A stretch of DNA of 64,000 bases from Sphingomonas zeae (GTDB taxonomy: Bacteria; Pseudomonadota; Alphaproteobacteria; Sphingomonadales; Sphingomonadaceae): assembly GCF_014197135.1 (NCBI RefSeq), contig NZ_JACIFA010000013.1, positions 1 to 64,000 of the forward strand, given 5' to 3'. This document shows positions 19,500 to 28,502 of the stretch, piece after piece. A model generated the notes under the pieces. The model ran no database searches, was not told where the DNA came from, and saw only the letters and a list, made by a program, of their open reading frames with translations. Position numbers and translations under genes: made by a program. Position 1 is the first letter of the stretch, and each line of letters starts with the position of its first letter.

Positions 19500-20890
19500 G
19501 CCGTGCGCGCGGCGGTCATGAGCGCGATGGTGTCGCGGTTCAGGATCAGGCGCGAAATCGCAAAGGCCAGCGCCAGGTGCATCAGGCCGGGGATGATGGT
19601 CGACAACATGCGGATGCCGGTCAGCGACAGCGGCGTCTGGTTGCCCGCCCCCGCCTTGTACGACACGATGACCAGCACCCCGCTGATAAGCGCGCCCGCT
19701 ACCGCCCAGGCCAGCTTCACGAAGAACTGGTTGAAGGCAAAGCTCATGCCCGACGAACGCATTCCCAGCTTCCACTCGCCATATTGGTCGGCCAGCTGGA
19801 TGAGCGTGAAGTGCAGCGGCAGGGTACAGCCCAGCACGATGCAGCACAGCCCGACCAGCACCAGCCACAGCGTCGGATAGTCGCCGGGCACGAAGAAGGC
19901 GGCTAAGTGCCCCGCGACCAGGATCAGGTTCACCCAGATGTAGATGCTGCGCACGTCATAGCGCCGGGTAAAGGCCTGCACCACGATCGAGCCGAGGAAA
20001 CCGCCCGCCGTCGCGGTGCCGAAGAACAGCGCCTGATAGGTCGTGTCGCCTTTCAGCACATAGGTGATGAAATACAGCGCCGCGCCGCCCTTGGTATTGA
20101 AGATCGCGATCAGCAACAGCGTCATCAGGAAGGTCCAGCGCAGCTGGTCGTTCTTCAGCGTGTTGGCGATGGCGAGCTTCAGCGGCACCTCGGCGGTGTC
20201 GGCGGCGACCACCCGCTCACGCACGAACAGGAAGCAGATCAGGAACATGATGACGGCCGCCGCGCTCAGGATCGCCACCCCGTCGCGATAGCCGCGCGCG
20301 ATATCCGCGCCACCCAGATGGCGCACCAGGATCGGCAAACCCACCGAGACACAGAAGGACGCGACCGCGACCATCGCGAAGCGCACCGACTGGCACGACA
20401 CGCCCTCGCGCTCGCTGTCGGTCATCCGGGTGATGAGCGCGCAATAGGGCACGTTGTTGAGCGAATAGGAGAGCGCGAGCAGGAAATAGGTGACCGCGGC
20501 ATAGGCGACCTTGCCGTCATAGCTGAAATCGGGCGCCTGGAAGGTCAGGAAGCAGCTGAGCCCCACCGGAATCGCGGTCCAGAGCAGATAGGGGCGGAAC
20601 CGTCCCCAGCGGGTCGAGGTACGGTCGGCCATGATCCCGATCAGCGGATCGGACACCGCGTCGAAGATACGCAGCGACAGGAACAGCACGCCGACGATCC
20701 CCGGCGCCAGCCCGAAGACATCGGTATAATAGAAGGTCAGGAAATTGGCGATCAGTCCGGTGACGATCGTCCCGCCCGCATCGCCGAAGCCGTAACAGAT
20801 TTTCTCGCCGAACGGGATGCGGGCGGCCGGGACGTCGTCCCGCGGCCTTTCTTCCCAATCCTCGGCGTTCGCCGCCGTCGATGTCGCCAT
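19496..20890 (-). CDS. GPH-type sugar:cation symporter (MFS)
   Basis: 464 residues, about 12 membrane segments. 'EKICYGFGDAGGTIVTGLIANFL', 'FGLAPGIVGVLFLSLRIFDAVSDPLIG' (quoted in part) and 'RTSTRWGRFRPYLLW' are hallmarks of the glycoside-pentoside-hexuronide family, which moves sugars such as melibiose or xylosides across the inner membrane. The ATG at 20890 has AAGGGAG at good spacing; the nearby ATG at 20896 would sit on that site. It lies 61 bp after GH31 and overlaps the GH-A gene by ATGA, so it is cotranscribed and probably carries the oligosaccharide into the cytoplasm for GH31. Confidence 0.9.
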   Translation of the reverse strand: MATSTAANAEDWEERPRDDVPAARIPFGEKICYGFGDAGGTIVTGLIANFLTFYYTDVFGLAPGIVGVLFLSLRIFDAVSDPLIGIMADRTSTRWGRFRPYLLWTAIPVGLSCFLTFQAPDFSYDGKVAYAAVTYFLLALSYSLNNVPYCALITRMTDSEREGVSCQSVRFAMVAVASFCVSVGLPILVRHLGGADIARGYRDGVAILSAAAVIMFLICFLFVRERVVAADTAEVPLKLAIANTLKNDQLRWTFLMTLLLIAIFNTKGGAALYFITYVLKGDTTYQALFFGTATAGGFLGSIVVQAFTRRYDVRSIYIWVNLILVAGHLAAFFVPGDYPTLWLVLVGLCCIVLGCTLPLHFTLIQLADQYGEWKLGMRSSGMSFAFNQFFVKLAWAVAGALISGVLVIVSYKAGAGNQTPLSLTGIRMLSTIIPGLMHLALAFAISRLILNRDTIALMTAARTA

Positions 20891-20951
20891 GTCCATCTCC
20901 CTTATTCCCGGCCCGCCTTTTGACGGTTCCGTTCCATTTGCTGTGCCGCGT

Positions 20952-23003
20952 TCACTCGCCTTCGAAGGCCTGGGCCACCCCGGCGCCGTCGCGGATGAAG
21001 ACCGGGATCCGCTCGACCGGGGCGTTGCAGGCCAGGTCGCCGCCGCCCTCGATCCGTTCGCCGGTCCAGGCATCGCACCAGATGCCCTGGGGCAGATAGA
21101 CGCTGCGCTCGCTCACGCCCGCATCGGTCACGGGGGCGACCAGCAGGTCGGGGCCGAACATATATTGATCGTCCACCGCCCAGCAGCGTGGATCGTCCGG
21201 ATAGTCGTAGAACATCGGCCGCATCAGCGGATCGCCCTGTTCATGCGCGGCCCGCATCAGCCCCGCGACATAGGGACGCAACCGTTCGCGCAACGCGGCA
21301 TAGCGGCGCAGAATGGCGAAGACCGACTCGCCGAAGCTCCACAATTCATTCCCCGCCCCCGTATCGCACTGGGCAACGCCGTCGCGGAACGGCTCGGCCG
21401 GCGGGGTAATGGGGTCGCGGTGGCCGTGCATCCGCAGGATGGGGGTGAAGACCGCCCATTGGAACCAGCGGATCATCAGTTCGTGAAAAGCCGGATCCTC
21501 GACATGACCGCCATGGAAGCCGCCTATATCAGTCGTCCACCAGGGAATGCCCGCCATCCCCATGTTCAGTCCGGCGCTCAACTGATTGCGCATCGCCTCG
21601 AACGAGCTGTGGATATCCCCCGACCAGACCAGCGCTCCATAGCGCTGGCTGCCCGCCCAGGCGCAGCGGATCAGGCTGACGATCTCGTTCTCGCCCTCCG
21701 CGTGTAGACCTTCGTAAAAGGCCTGGGCGTAATGCAGGGGATAGGCGTTGCCGATCTCCAGCACACTGCCGCCATGATAGCGGTAATTGTCAAAATCATA
21801 GGCGCTATATTCCGGCTCGGCCTCGTCCAGCCAGAACAGCGCGACGCCCTTGTCGCGGTAGTTGCGCTTCGCCCGGTCCCACAGAAAGGCACGCGCGCCG
21901 GGATGGGTGACATCAATGAAGCGGGTATTGCCCAGAAATTCCTGCTGCACGTCCAGTCCGCGCCGACTGCGCACGAGATAGCCCTTCTCGGCCATCTCCG
22001 GATAATTTTCCGAACGATGGTCGACCGTCGGCCAGACCGAGACGAGCAGCTCGGTGCCCATCGCCTTCAGCTCGGCGGTCATCGCAGCCGGATCGGGCCA
22101 TTCGCGTTCGTCGAACCGCCAGTCGCCCTGCACCGGCCAGTGGAAGAAGTCTGCGACGATCACCGCCAGCGGAATGCCGCGATCACGATAGTCGCGCGCT
22201 ACCGCCAGCAATTCCTCTTGCATCCGGTAGCGCAGCTTGCTCTGCCATAGCCCCAGGGCATAGTCGGGCATCATCGGCACCGTGCCCGTGACCCGGGCAT
22301 AGTTGCGCAGGATGTCGGCGGGCGTATCGGCCGCAGTGATCCAGTAATCAATCTCGCGCGCGACCTCCGCGGTCCAGGTCGCGCCATTGGCGGCGAAATG
22401 CACCGCGCCCACGGCGGGCATGTTCCACAACAGGCCATAGCCATGGCTGGACACGACGAAGGGCACGCTCGCCTGGGAATTGCGCTGCGCCAGTTCCAGC
22501 GTGCATCCCGCCAGATCGAGATGGGGCTGCTGATACTGGCCCATGCCATAGAGCCGCTCGTCCGCCTTGCCCTCGAACCGGACGGTGATGCGCGCAGTCT
22601 CGCCGGTCATCGGCCGGAACTCGCGTCCCGCCAGCCCCAGCGCGCTGATCATGCGCACCTCCTCGGTGCCGACGGTCCAGAATTTGCTGATCGTATCGCG
22701 CTGCCGCCATTTTTCCTCGAGCAGCAGTTCGCCTTTCGCGTTCAGAAAGCGGACGCGGCCTTGCAGATCGACCTCGGCCGTGATGCGGCCATGGGTGATT
22801 CGCGCGGTCGCGCCGTCGCGGGTGACGATCGGCGCGACCTCCGCGACAGCGCCGTCGTCCAGGAGCGCCCCGGGCCGTCCTCCGCGATCGGGAAAGGGCG
22901 ATGCGCGCAGGCGCAAGCCGTCCGGCCCATGCGCCTCGATCCGCAACCAGTCCCCATTATAGGTCCACGCGATTGCACGGCTTTCCAGAATAAGCGTGTC
23001 CAA
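20952..23003 (-). CDS. GH31 family alpha-xylosidase / alpha-glucosidase
   Basis: 683 residues without a signal peptide, so it is cytoplasmic. The GH31 nucleophile is in ALFWLDEAEPE (D393) and the acid/base in WSGDIHSSF (D463). 'GMAGIPWWTTDIGGFHGG' is a family signature, and an N-terminal beta-sandwich precedes the barrel. The family covers alpha-glucosidases and alpha-xylosidases; a sugar symporter downstream and GH95/GH43 nearby favour alpha-xylosidase action on xyloglucan oligosaccharides. It is the first gene of the minus operon GH31, symporter, GH-A, TonB receptor, GH43. A perfect LacI operator lies 36-51 bp upstream of its start. Confidence 0.92.
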   Translation of the reverse strand: MDTLILESRAIAWTYNGDWLRIEAHGPDGLRLRASPFPDRGGRPGALLDDGAVAEVAPIVTRDGATARITHGRITAEVDLQGRVRFLNAKGELLLEEKWRQRDTISKFWTVGTEEVRMISALGLAGREFRPMTGETARITVRFEGKADERLYGMGQYQQPHLDLAGCTLELAQRNSQASVPFVVSSHGYGLLWNMPAVGAVHFAANGATWTAEVAREIDYWITAADTPADILRNYARVTGTVPMMPDYALGLWQSKLRYRMQEELLAVARDYRDRGIPLAVIVADFFHWPVQGDWRFDEREWPDPAAMTAELKAMGTELLVSVWPTVDHRSENYPEMAEKGYLVRSRRGLDVQQEFLGNTRFIDVTHPGARAFLWDRAKRNYRDKGVALFWLDEAEPEYSAYDFDNYRYHGGSVLEIGNAYPLHYAQAFYEGLHAEGENEIVSLIRCAWAGSQRYGALVWSGDIHSSFEAMRNQLSAGLNMGMAGIPWWTTDIGGFHGGHVEDPAFHELMIRWFQWAVFTPILRMHGHRDPITPPAEPFRDGVAQCDTGAGNELWSFGESVFAILRRYAALRERLRPYVAGLMRAAHEQGDPLMRPMFYDYPDDPRCWAVDDQYMFGPDLLVAPVTDAGVSERSVYLPQGIWCDAWTGERIEGGGDLACNAPVERIPVFIRDGAGVAQAFEGE

Positions 23004-23038
23004 AACTGCCCGATCCTCTCAACGCCATTCTGCGACGG

Positions 23039-23054
23039 CCGTAAACGTTTACGG
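23039..23054. promoter_or_regulatory. Perfect 16-bp LacI-family operator
   Basis: CCGTAAACGTTTACGG is its own reverse complement and has the central CG and flanking AAACGTTT typical of LacI/GalR operators. It lies between GH31 (minus) and the LacI-family gene (plus), so it can control the operon and the regulator together. A close variant lies at 16780-16793. Confidence 0.85.
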
Positions 23055-23149
23055 TTTTCGCGCCCTTCGGTGCGTGTGTCAATGAGCTTGTGTGCAGGAA
23101 CCGGCATGGGGGACTTGTGCGAAACGTGTTGCGACGCGATCACAGACGC

Positions 23150-24202
23150 ATGGACATAAGGGAACTTGCCCGCCACCTGGGGTTGTCGATCGGCACGGTG
23201 TCGCGTGCGCTCAACGATCGCAAGGACGTTAGTCCGGTGACCCGCCAGCGGGTGGTCGAGGCGGCGGCCAAACATGGTTATATCCCCAATCAGTCGGGGC
23301 GCACGCTGCGCAGCGGCCGAACGGGCACGGTCGGTTTCATGCTGACGCTGGAACATGACAGCGCGATTCATGGCGATCCCTTTTTCATGGCATTGCTCGA
23401 AGGATTGCAGAACGGTCTGAGCGAGCGCGACCTGGACCTGGTCGTCTTGCTGGCGCGCAAGGGCGAGGACGCGCTGACCTTCTTGCGGCGGCACGTCTCA
23501 CGCGGGACGGTCGATGGCTGGGTGCTGTCGGGGACGCAATATGACGATCCGCGCATCCCCTTCCTGCTCGATCGCAACATCCCGTTCGTCGCGCTGGGGC
23601 GGAGCGCGATCGACCGCGATTACGCCTGGATCGATTTGGATTTCGAAGGCGTCATGGCCGATGCGATGACCTTGCTGACCAAAGCGGGGCATCGCCGCAT
23701 CGGACTGGTCGCGCCGCCCGCGACGATCAACAACAGCCACATCGTCGTCGAGCGCTATCGCTATGCGCTGACACGGGCGGGAATTCCCTTCGACGCCGCG
23801 CTTATCCATCACGGCGAAACCGACGAGAGCGACGGCGAGGCGACGGCGAGCGAACTGATGGCGCTGGCCGATCGACCGACCGCGCTGCTGCTGATGGGCG
23901 AAACCGCGCCGGTGGGCGCCTATCGCGCGCTCCGTCGCCTAGGGCTGGAGCCGGGCCGCGACGTCGCGGTGATCGGCCTGCGCGACAACCCCGCCTGTCG
24001 TGCGCTGTCGCCGGACCTGACCTGCTTCTCGCTCGAACTGGGCGACCTGGGACTCGCGCTGGCGCGCGGACTGGTCGCGATGCTGCCCGGCCATTCACCC
24101 GCTGCGGGGCCATCGGTCCAGACGCTCTGGAGCATGTCGCTGCGCCTCGGGCAGAGCCATCTGACACAAGATCGAGGCTCAGCGGTCGTCCCGAGCATGT
24201 GA
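23150..24202 (+). CDS. LacI-family transcriptional regulator
   Basis: 350 residues. The N-terminal helix-turn-helix is at residues 1-20 (MDIRELARHLGLSIGTVSRA), followed by the hinge region and a periplasmic-binding-protein-like effector domain ('VGFMLTLEHDSAIHGDPFF', 'RLGLEPGRDVAVIGLRDNP'). The ATG at 23150 is chosen because it starts exactly at the HTH, although no strong ribosome binding site precedes it; the frame is open up to 23090. It is divergent from GH31 with the palindromic operator between them, so it is the likely repressor of the glycan operon and of itself. The inducer is probably a sugar released by these enzymes. Confidence 0.9.
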   Translation: MDIRELARHLGLSIGTVSRALNDRKDVSPVTRQRVVEAAAKHGYIPNQSGRTLRSGRTGTVGFMLTLEHDSAIHGDPFFMALLEGLQNGLSERDLDLVVLLARKGEDALTFLRRHVSRGTVDGWVLSGTQYDDPRIPFLLDRNIPFVALGRSAIDRDYAWIDLDFEGVMADAMTLLTKAGHRRIGLVAPPATINNSHIVVERYRYALTRAGIPFDAALIHHGETDESDGEATASELMALADRPTALLLMGETAPVGAYRALRRLGLEPGRDVAVIGLRDNPACRALSPDLTCFSLELGDLGLALARGLVAMLPGHSPAAGPSVQTLWSMSLRLGQSHLTQDRGSAVVPSM

Positions 24203-24355
24203 GGGCAATGGCGGGACTGCTCACCAACAGACGGAGCGAACGACCAGGGCGCCGACAGGATCGGCAGCACCGCCGTTCGAGCGCGCCTTTATTGGCCGGT
24301 GTAAAATGAGGCCCGGCAAACCGCCACGCTTGGCCAATCGCGCGGTGGCTCACCT
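24203..24355. other. Intergenic stretch at left island junction
   Basis: No gene, hairpin or promoter that I can support. It separates the end of the LacI gene from the IS5 remnant and probably contains the junction between the glycan locus and the catabolic island. Confidence 0.4.
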
Positions 24356-24620
24356 AAACTTCATGCCACGGCCGAGAAGAACGGTCGTCCCTTGAGCTTT
24401 TCATGACTGCCGGCCAGGTCCGTGACTATATCGGTGGCCGCTCTGCTGGATGATCTGCCCAAGGCGCAATGGCTGCTCGGCGAACGCGGCTGCGACGCCG
24501 CTTGATTCAGAGATGCCCTCCAGGCCCAGGGCATCCCGTCACAACGAGCCGGTCAGATACGACAAGCGCCGCTATCGGCGATGCCCGACCGCTTTCTTCT
24601 GCCTGCGATCACCGAGCCCT
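24356..24620 (+). pseudogene. Degenerate IS5-family transposase remnant (left)
   Basis: Pieces of an IS5-family transposase can be read only by switching frames: KLHATAEKNGRPLS, then FMTAGQVRDYIGG, then LLDDLPKAQWLLGERGCDA, FRDALQAQGI, and EPVRYDKRRYRR followed by RCPTAFF. Known IS5 transposases carry 'LSFFMTAGQVSDY', 'WLLGDRGYDADWFRDAL' and 'KPVKYDKRRYKRRNRIE' in the same order. There is at least one single-base shift near 24395, an in-frame stop near 24505, and a deletion between KRRYRR and RCPTAFF. Only the middle of the gene survives, so it is inactive. Confidence 0.75.
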
Positions 24621-24624
24621 GACC

Positions 24625-25284
24625 TTATGACGCGTCGAAACAGCCTAGGCCTGCGGCAACAACCTCGTAGACACTCTTGGCGTAGAGTTTCTCGACATCG
24701 CTCCCCTTCCAATAATCGCCAAAGACATAGAAGTGGGCGACCCGACGGGACACGAAGTTTTCACATGCGCCAGCCAGAATAAAATAGAAGTGCATCGGGT
24801 CTATTTCCCGAAAACTTCCCTCGGCCACGCCTTGGCGCAGCAGCGTCTTGTGGAAATCGGCGACGGGCTTTACGAAAATGTCGCTGACATAACGCGCGCG
24901 CTGCTCGTCGCCTGACACGATCAGCATGTTGATCAGGCTATTGATATACGGCGCCTGGACATAGGCGGCGACAAGGCCCTCGACGTGCAGCTTGAGCTTG
25001 CGCGGAGCGGGCGCATCGAGTTTTTCGAGTTTTGCCAGCTGTTCAACCGCGCGCTGGGTACCGCGCTCGACAATCGCCAGCAATAGCCCATCCCTGCCGC
25101 CGAAGTGGTATTGAATGAGCGTCGGGCTGACGCCCGCACGCGCCGCAACCTCGATCAGCGAGAAATCAAGCGTGTCGCGCTCGCTCATCAGGTCACCCGC
25201 GGCGTTCAGCAACTTGTCGCGCGTTGCCTCTTTCTGAGCCTGACGGGCGTTTATGCGCAAAGTGGGCGCCAAGCGTGTCCTCAT
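24625..25284 (-). CDS. TetR-family transcriptional regulator
   Basis: 219 residues. The N-terminal HTH region reads 'ATRDKLLNAAGDLMSER' then 'SLIEVAARAGVSPTLIQYHF', with 'GGRDGLLLAIVERG' after it, all typical of TetR. The C-terminal ligand domain ends near 'FYVFGDYWKGSDVEKLYA'. It lies 54 bp after the carotenoid oxygenase on the same strand, so it is probably the last gene of the operon starting at 28477 and the best candidate to bind the 38-bp palindrome at that operon's promoter. The ligand is unknown; a CoA thioester or the substrate of the carotenoid oxygenase is possible. Confidence 0.88.
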   Translation of the reverse strand: MRTRLAPTLRINARQAQKEATRDKLLNAAGDLMSERDTLDFSLIEVAARAGVSPTLIQYHFGGRDGLLLAIVERGTQRAVEQLAKLEKLDAPAPRKLKLHVEGLVAAYVQAPYINSLINMLIVSGDEQRARYVSDIFVKPVADFHKTLLRQGVAEGSFREIDPMHFYFILAGACENFVSRRVAHFYVFGDYWKGSDVEKLYAKSVYEVVAAGLGCFDAS

Positions 25285-25338
25285 TCATATGCTGCGGGAG
25301 CGTCGATCCGTCGGAAAGTCGCCCCCGCGCGCCTTCAC

Positions 25339-26769
25339 CTAGCACTTCTCAGCATATTTCGACGCTTCGATCCAGCGGCCGTGGAAGCCCGGCGGCACGC
25401 GTCGTGGCAGCTTGACCCGCGCGACTGGCCCCTGGGCGAAGTGCTGCGCATCGGTGACCCACAATTCTGACGTGCCGCGTTCGCTGTCGGTCACGAAATT
25501 CAGGATATAGCCCTCATCCTCGTCGGTCGCCCCCATTTTCGGGGCGAAGCATGGTTCGTAGCCGTAGCAGGCTTCGGGGAACAGGACGTCTTGGCGGCTG
25601 TAATCGTCCAGATCATATCTCGCTATGCCCTTCGCCCGCAGCGTGGGCGCATCGCCGTCGACCAGTGCCAGATAACCGACGTGCTGACGACGCGCCATAT
25701 ACCGGTCGTTGACCCGCGGGAATTCCGCCAGGGCATCATCGACGTCGCGTTCCGTCACTGCGCCGGTCGCGGTATTGATCCGCCATTCGTGCAGATAGCT
25801 GTCGAAGCGATGCTCGCCATCCACCAGCGGACGGTCACCACGGTGCTTGCCTTCGGCATCGACATCGGTCGCTTCGTGCGTGCGTACGCCCAGCAGAACG
25901 AAATCGTCGCCGTCGTCATAGGCACACATCACATGCCACATATAACATGGCTCGGCCTCGAACCAGCGCACCGGCGCATCGAGGTCAGCCCGCGACAGCA
26001 ACCCGATCCGCGACGGCATCGGCGTCATCTTGAAGCCGAGCGCCGGCGCGTCCTCGCGCAGATCCACCGCCAAGGGAAAATCAAAAACGCAGACGTATTT
26101 GCCGCTGATCGCCATGTCGTGCTGCACGCGCGGCCCGGGCAGGTCGATATCGACCGTGCGGGCGATCCGGCCGTCGTCGGTGGCGACGCCCACGGACAGA
26201 TAGGGCCGCTTGGTGCCCCAGGAGATGAAGTACATCTCGCCGGTGTTGGGATCGAGCTTGGCATGCGAGGTCATGCCGCGATCGAGCGTGCCGGCATAGT
26301 CGAATGTGCCAACCGTCTCGAGCGAGGGGAGTGAAATCTCATAGGGAACCCCACCTTCCCACCACAGCGCCAGCAGCCGGCCACCATGCCAGATGAGGTC
26401 AGTATTGGCGGTGTTCTTGTGGCGCTTGCCAAGGCCCGGCAGGGCGAGGCTGCCGACATAGGTCGCGCGCCCTGCCGCGCGATCCTCCTTCAGTCCCGCC
26501 GTTTCGATAAAGCGGTTGCGATAGGTCGCGCGGCCGTTGCGGATCTCGACGCTGTGCACCATGCCGTCGCCATCGAACCAGCTGTGCCCGGCCCCCGGAT
26601 CGAACGCCGGATTGGGCATATTCTGTACGAAGATCCCGTCGAGATCGGTCGGCAACCGGCCGTCGACCGGCAGGTCCGCCGCGACGCGTTCGTCGGGCAC
26701 GGGGGCATAGAGGCCGGAAAGATATTCGCGGCCTGTCGCCACTTCGGTTTCACGGATGATCGTTGCCAT
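25339..26769 (-). CDS. Carotenoid oxygenase family dioxygenase
   Basis: 476 residues of the non-haem iron RPE65/lignostilbene-dioxygenase family, which cleaves carbon-carbon double bonds of carotenoids, apocarotenoids or stilbenes. The four iron-ligand histidines are recognisable in MTSHAKLDP, VQHDMAIS, MWHVMCAY and, near the C-terminus, GFHGRW. 'FDGDGMVHSVEIRNG' and 'NTDLIWHGGRLLALWW' are family signatures. The ATG at 26769 has GGGAGAA upstream; the longer open frame is the crotonase shadow. It sits 47 bp after a crotonase gene in the same operon, suggesting that oxidative cleavage feeds a beta-oxidation-like route. Which double bond is cut is unknown. Confidence 0.9.
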   Translation of the reverse strand: MATIIRETEVATGREYLSGLYAPVPDERVAADLPVDGRLPTDLDGIFVQNMPNPAFDPGAGHSWFDGDGMVHSVEIRNGRATYRNRFIETAGLKEDRAAGRATYVGSLALPGLGKRHKNTANTDLIWHGGRLLALWWEGGVPYEISLPSLETVGTFDYAGTLDRGMTSHAKLDPNTGEMYFISWGTKRPYLSVGVATDDGRIARTVDIDLPGPRVQHDMAISGKYVCVFDFPLAVDLREDAPALGFKMTPMPSRIGLLSRADLDAPVRWFEAEPCYMWHVMCAYDDGDDFVLLGVRTHEATDVDAEGKHRGDRPLVDGEHRFDSYLHEWRINTATGAVTERDVDDALAEFPRVNDRYMARRQHVGYLALVDGDAPTLRAKGIARYDLDDYSRQDVLFPEACYGYEPCFAPKMGATDEDEGYILNFVTDSERGTSELWVTDAQHFAQGPVARVKLPRRVPPGFHGRWIEASKYAEKC

Positions 26770-26816
26770 GATGACGTCTTCTCCCATCATATCGATGAAG
26801 TGGAATGTCGCGGCGC

Positions 26817-27665
26817 CTATTTTTGCGCCGGCATGAGGATGCTGCGACCCGTGGTCGCCTGATTGTGCGCGTGCGCCAGATGGTGCATCGCAAAGACCGC
26901 GTCGGTCGCGCTGCGCTTGCCTTGCAGATCGTCGACGACGTTCATCGCCTGCTTGGCTAGCGATACGGCGAAGCGGCTCCTGGCCTTGATCATATCGGCG
27001 ATCCGCCTCGCCTCGCCGAGTAACTCGTCGCGCGCCACGATCCGGTTGACCATGCCTAGCGCATACGCCCGCTGCGCCGTCATGCGTTCGCCCAATAGCA
27101 GGAACTCGCGTGCGACCCGCGGCGGCAGTTCGAAGGCGTGGGCGAAGTATTCGACGCCGGGAACGCCCAAGCTGACCGTGTTGTCCATGAAATAGGCGTC
27201 GTCGGACGCCACGATCAGGTCGCAGACCCACGCCAGCATCAGACCGGCTGAAATGCAGGCGCCCTGGACCAGTGCGATGGTCGGTTTTGGCAGGGCGCGC
27301 CAGCGCCGGCACAGGCCAAGATACACCTCCTGCTCGGCGACATATTGCCGTTCCACGCCGGTCAGCGCGCCATGATCGTACCAGGTCGTGCGCGGCGCCA
27401 CGTCGCGCGTCCAGGTGCGCAGGTCGCCGCTGGCGGTGTCGTGCCCGGCGGAAAAGTGCTTGCCCGCGCCGCGCAGCGCAATCGCCACGACGTCGGGATC
27501 GTCGACCGCGCGGCGGAAACAGTCGTCTAGCGCATACAGCAGATCGAACGACTGTGCGTTGGCGGCGGCGGGACGATTGAGCGTCACCAGCGCCAGGCCA
27601 TCCTCAACCGCATAGGTCACCAATAGGTCGTCGGCTGAGCGGGGCGAGGCGGGATCAGTATCCAT
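26817..27665 (-). CDS. Enoyl-CoA hydratase/isomerase (crotonase) family protein
   Basis: 282 residues with a crotonase fold. The oxyanion segments are 'FSAGHDTASG' (about residues 70-80) and 'GACISAGLMLAWVCDLIVAS'. The usual first catalytic glutamate position is not evident, and the second region reads 'DNTVSLGVPGVEYF', so hydratase activity cannot be assumed. Conserved 'ALPKPTIALVQG' is present. The ATG at 27665 is preferred to 27686 because AAGGGA lies eight bases before it. It follows the next crotonase gene by 17 bp and precedes the carotenoid oxygenase by 47 bp in one operon. Confidence 0.87.
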   Translation of the reverse strand: MDTDPASPRSADDLLVTYAVEDGLALVTLNRPAAANAQSFDLLYALDDCFRRAVDDPDVVAIALRGAGKHFSAGHDTASGDLRTWTRDVAPRTTWYDHGALTGVERQYVAEQEVYLGLCRRWRALPKPTIALVQGACISAGLMLAWVCDLIVASDDAYFMDNTVSLGVPGVEYFAHAFELPPRVAREFLLLGERMTAQRAYALGMVNRIVARDELLGEARRIADMIKARSRFAVSLAKQAMNVVDDLQGKRSATDAVFAMHHLAHAHNQATTGRSILMPAQK

Positions 27666-27682
27666 GCGCGTGTTCCCTTCGA

Positions 27683-28477
27683 TCACCGACCAACATAGGC
27701 GGGTGCCTGCCGCACAAGAAACGCCGGGATGGCGGTACGCGCGTCCTCGGTGTCAGCCAGACGCACCATCGCGTCCTGCTCCTCGGCCAGATGCTCGGAA
27801 TAGCCACGGCCAAGGCCGGTCAGCATCAGGCGGCGGATTTCGCCGAAAGCGCGGGTCGGGCCGCGGGCGAGCTCAAGCGCGATCGCCTCCCCACGCGCCG
27901 ACAAATCGTCCGCATCGACCACCTCGGACACGAGCCCGGCCGACAGAGCAGCCGCCGCATCCCAGGATTGCCCGAGCAGCGAGAATGTCTGGAATGCCCG
28001 CACGCCGATCAGACGGGGGAGCAGCCACGTCAAGCCGCCGTCGGAGGAAAAGCCGACCTTTGGATAGGCATAGGCGAACGTCGCCCCGCGGCTGGCAATC
28101 GCGATATCGCTGAGCCCGACCAACGCCAGGCCAGCACCCGCGGCGGCCCCCTGCACCAAAGTCACCACCGGGATCGACAGGCGGGCCATCGCCGCGCACG
28201 CGCCATGGAAGTCGTCAACCAGCGCGTCGATTGCGGGCGCCAGCGGTGACAGTTGGGCAAATTCGGCCAGGTCGCCCCCAACGCAGAACGCGCGCCCCTG
28301 GGACACCAGCAGCAGGCACCGCAGGCTATCGTTCTGCTCGACCGTTTCGAACGCCTCCCGCAATGCCTTGCCGGTCCGCGCGCCCAGCGCATTGCCTGCG
28401 GCGGGGCGCGCCAGCGTGAGACGCGCGATAGGCCCATCCATACTGAGATGAATAACGGGAGATTCCGACTCGTTCAT
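27683..28477 (-). CDS. Enoyl-CoA hydratase/isomerase, PaaG-like
   Basis: 264 residues. Crotonase signatures are 'FCVGGDLAEF' (oxyanion site 1), 'GAAAGAGLALVGLSDIAIAS' (site 2) and 'YPKVGFSSDGGLTWLLPRLIG', the last typical of PaaG-type isomerases/hydratases with an aspartate near the active site. It probably hydrates or isomerises an enoyl-CoA in the cytoplasm. It is the first gene of the minus operon (two crotonases, carotenoid oxygenase, TetR), and its start lies 26 bp from the edge of the perfect 38-bp palindrome. Confidence 0.9.
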   Translation of the reverse strand: MNESESPVIHLSMDGPIARLTLARPAAGNALGARTGKALREAFETVEQNDSLRCLLLVSQGRAFCVGGDLAEFAQLSPLAPAIDALVDDFHGACAAMARLSIPVVTLVQGAAAGAGLALVGLSDIAIASRGATFAYAYPKVGFSSDGGLTWLLPRLIGVRAFQTFSLLGQSWDAAAALSAGLVSEVVDADDLSARGEAIALELARGPTRAFGEIRRLMLTGLGRGYSEHLAEEQDAMVRLADTEDARTAIPAFLVRQAPAYVGR

Positions 28478-28502
28478 GATCCGCTCCTATCGTTATGCCG
28501 AC

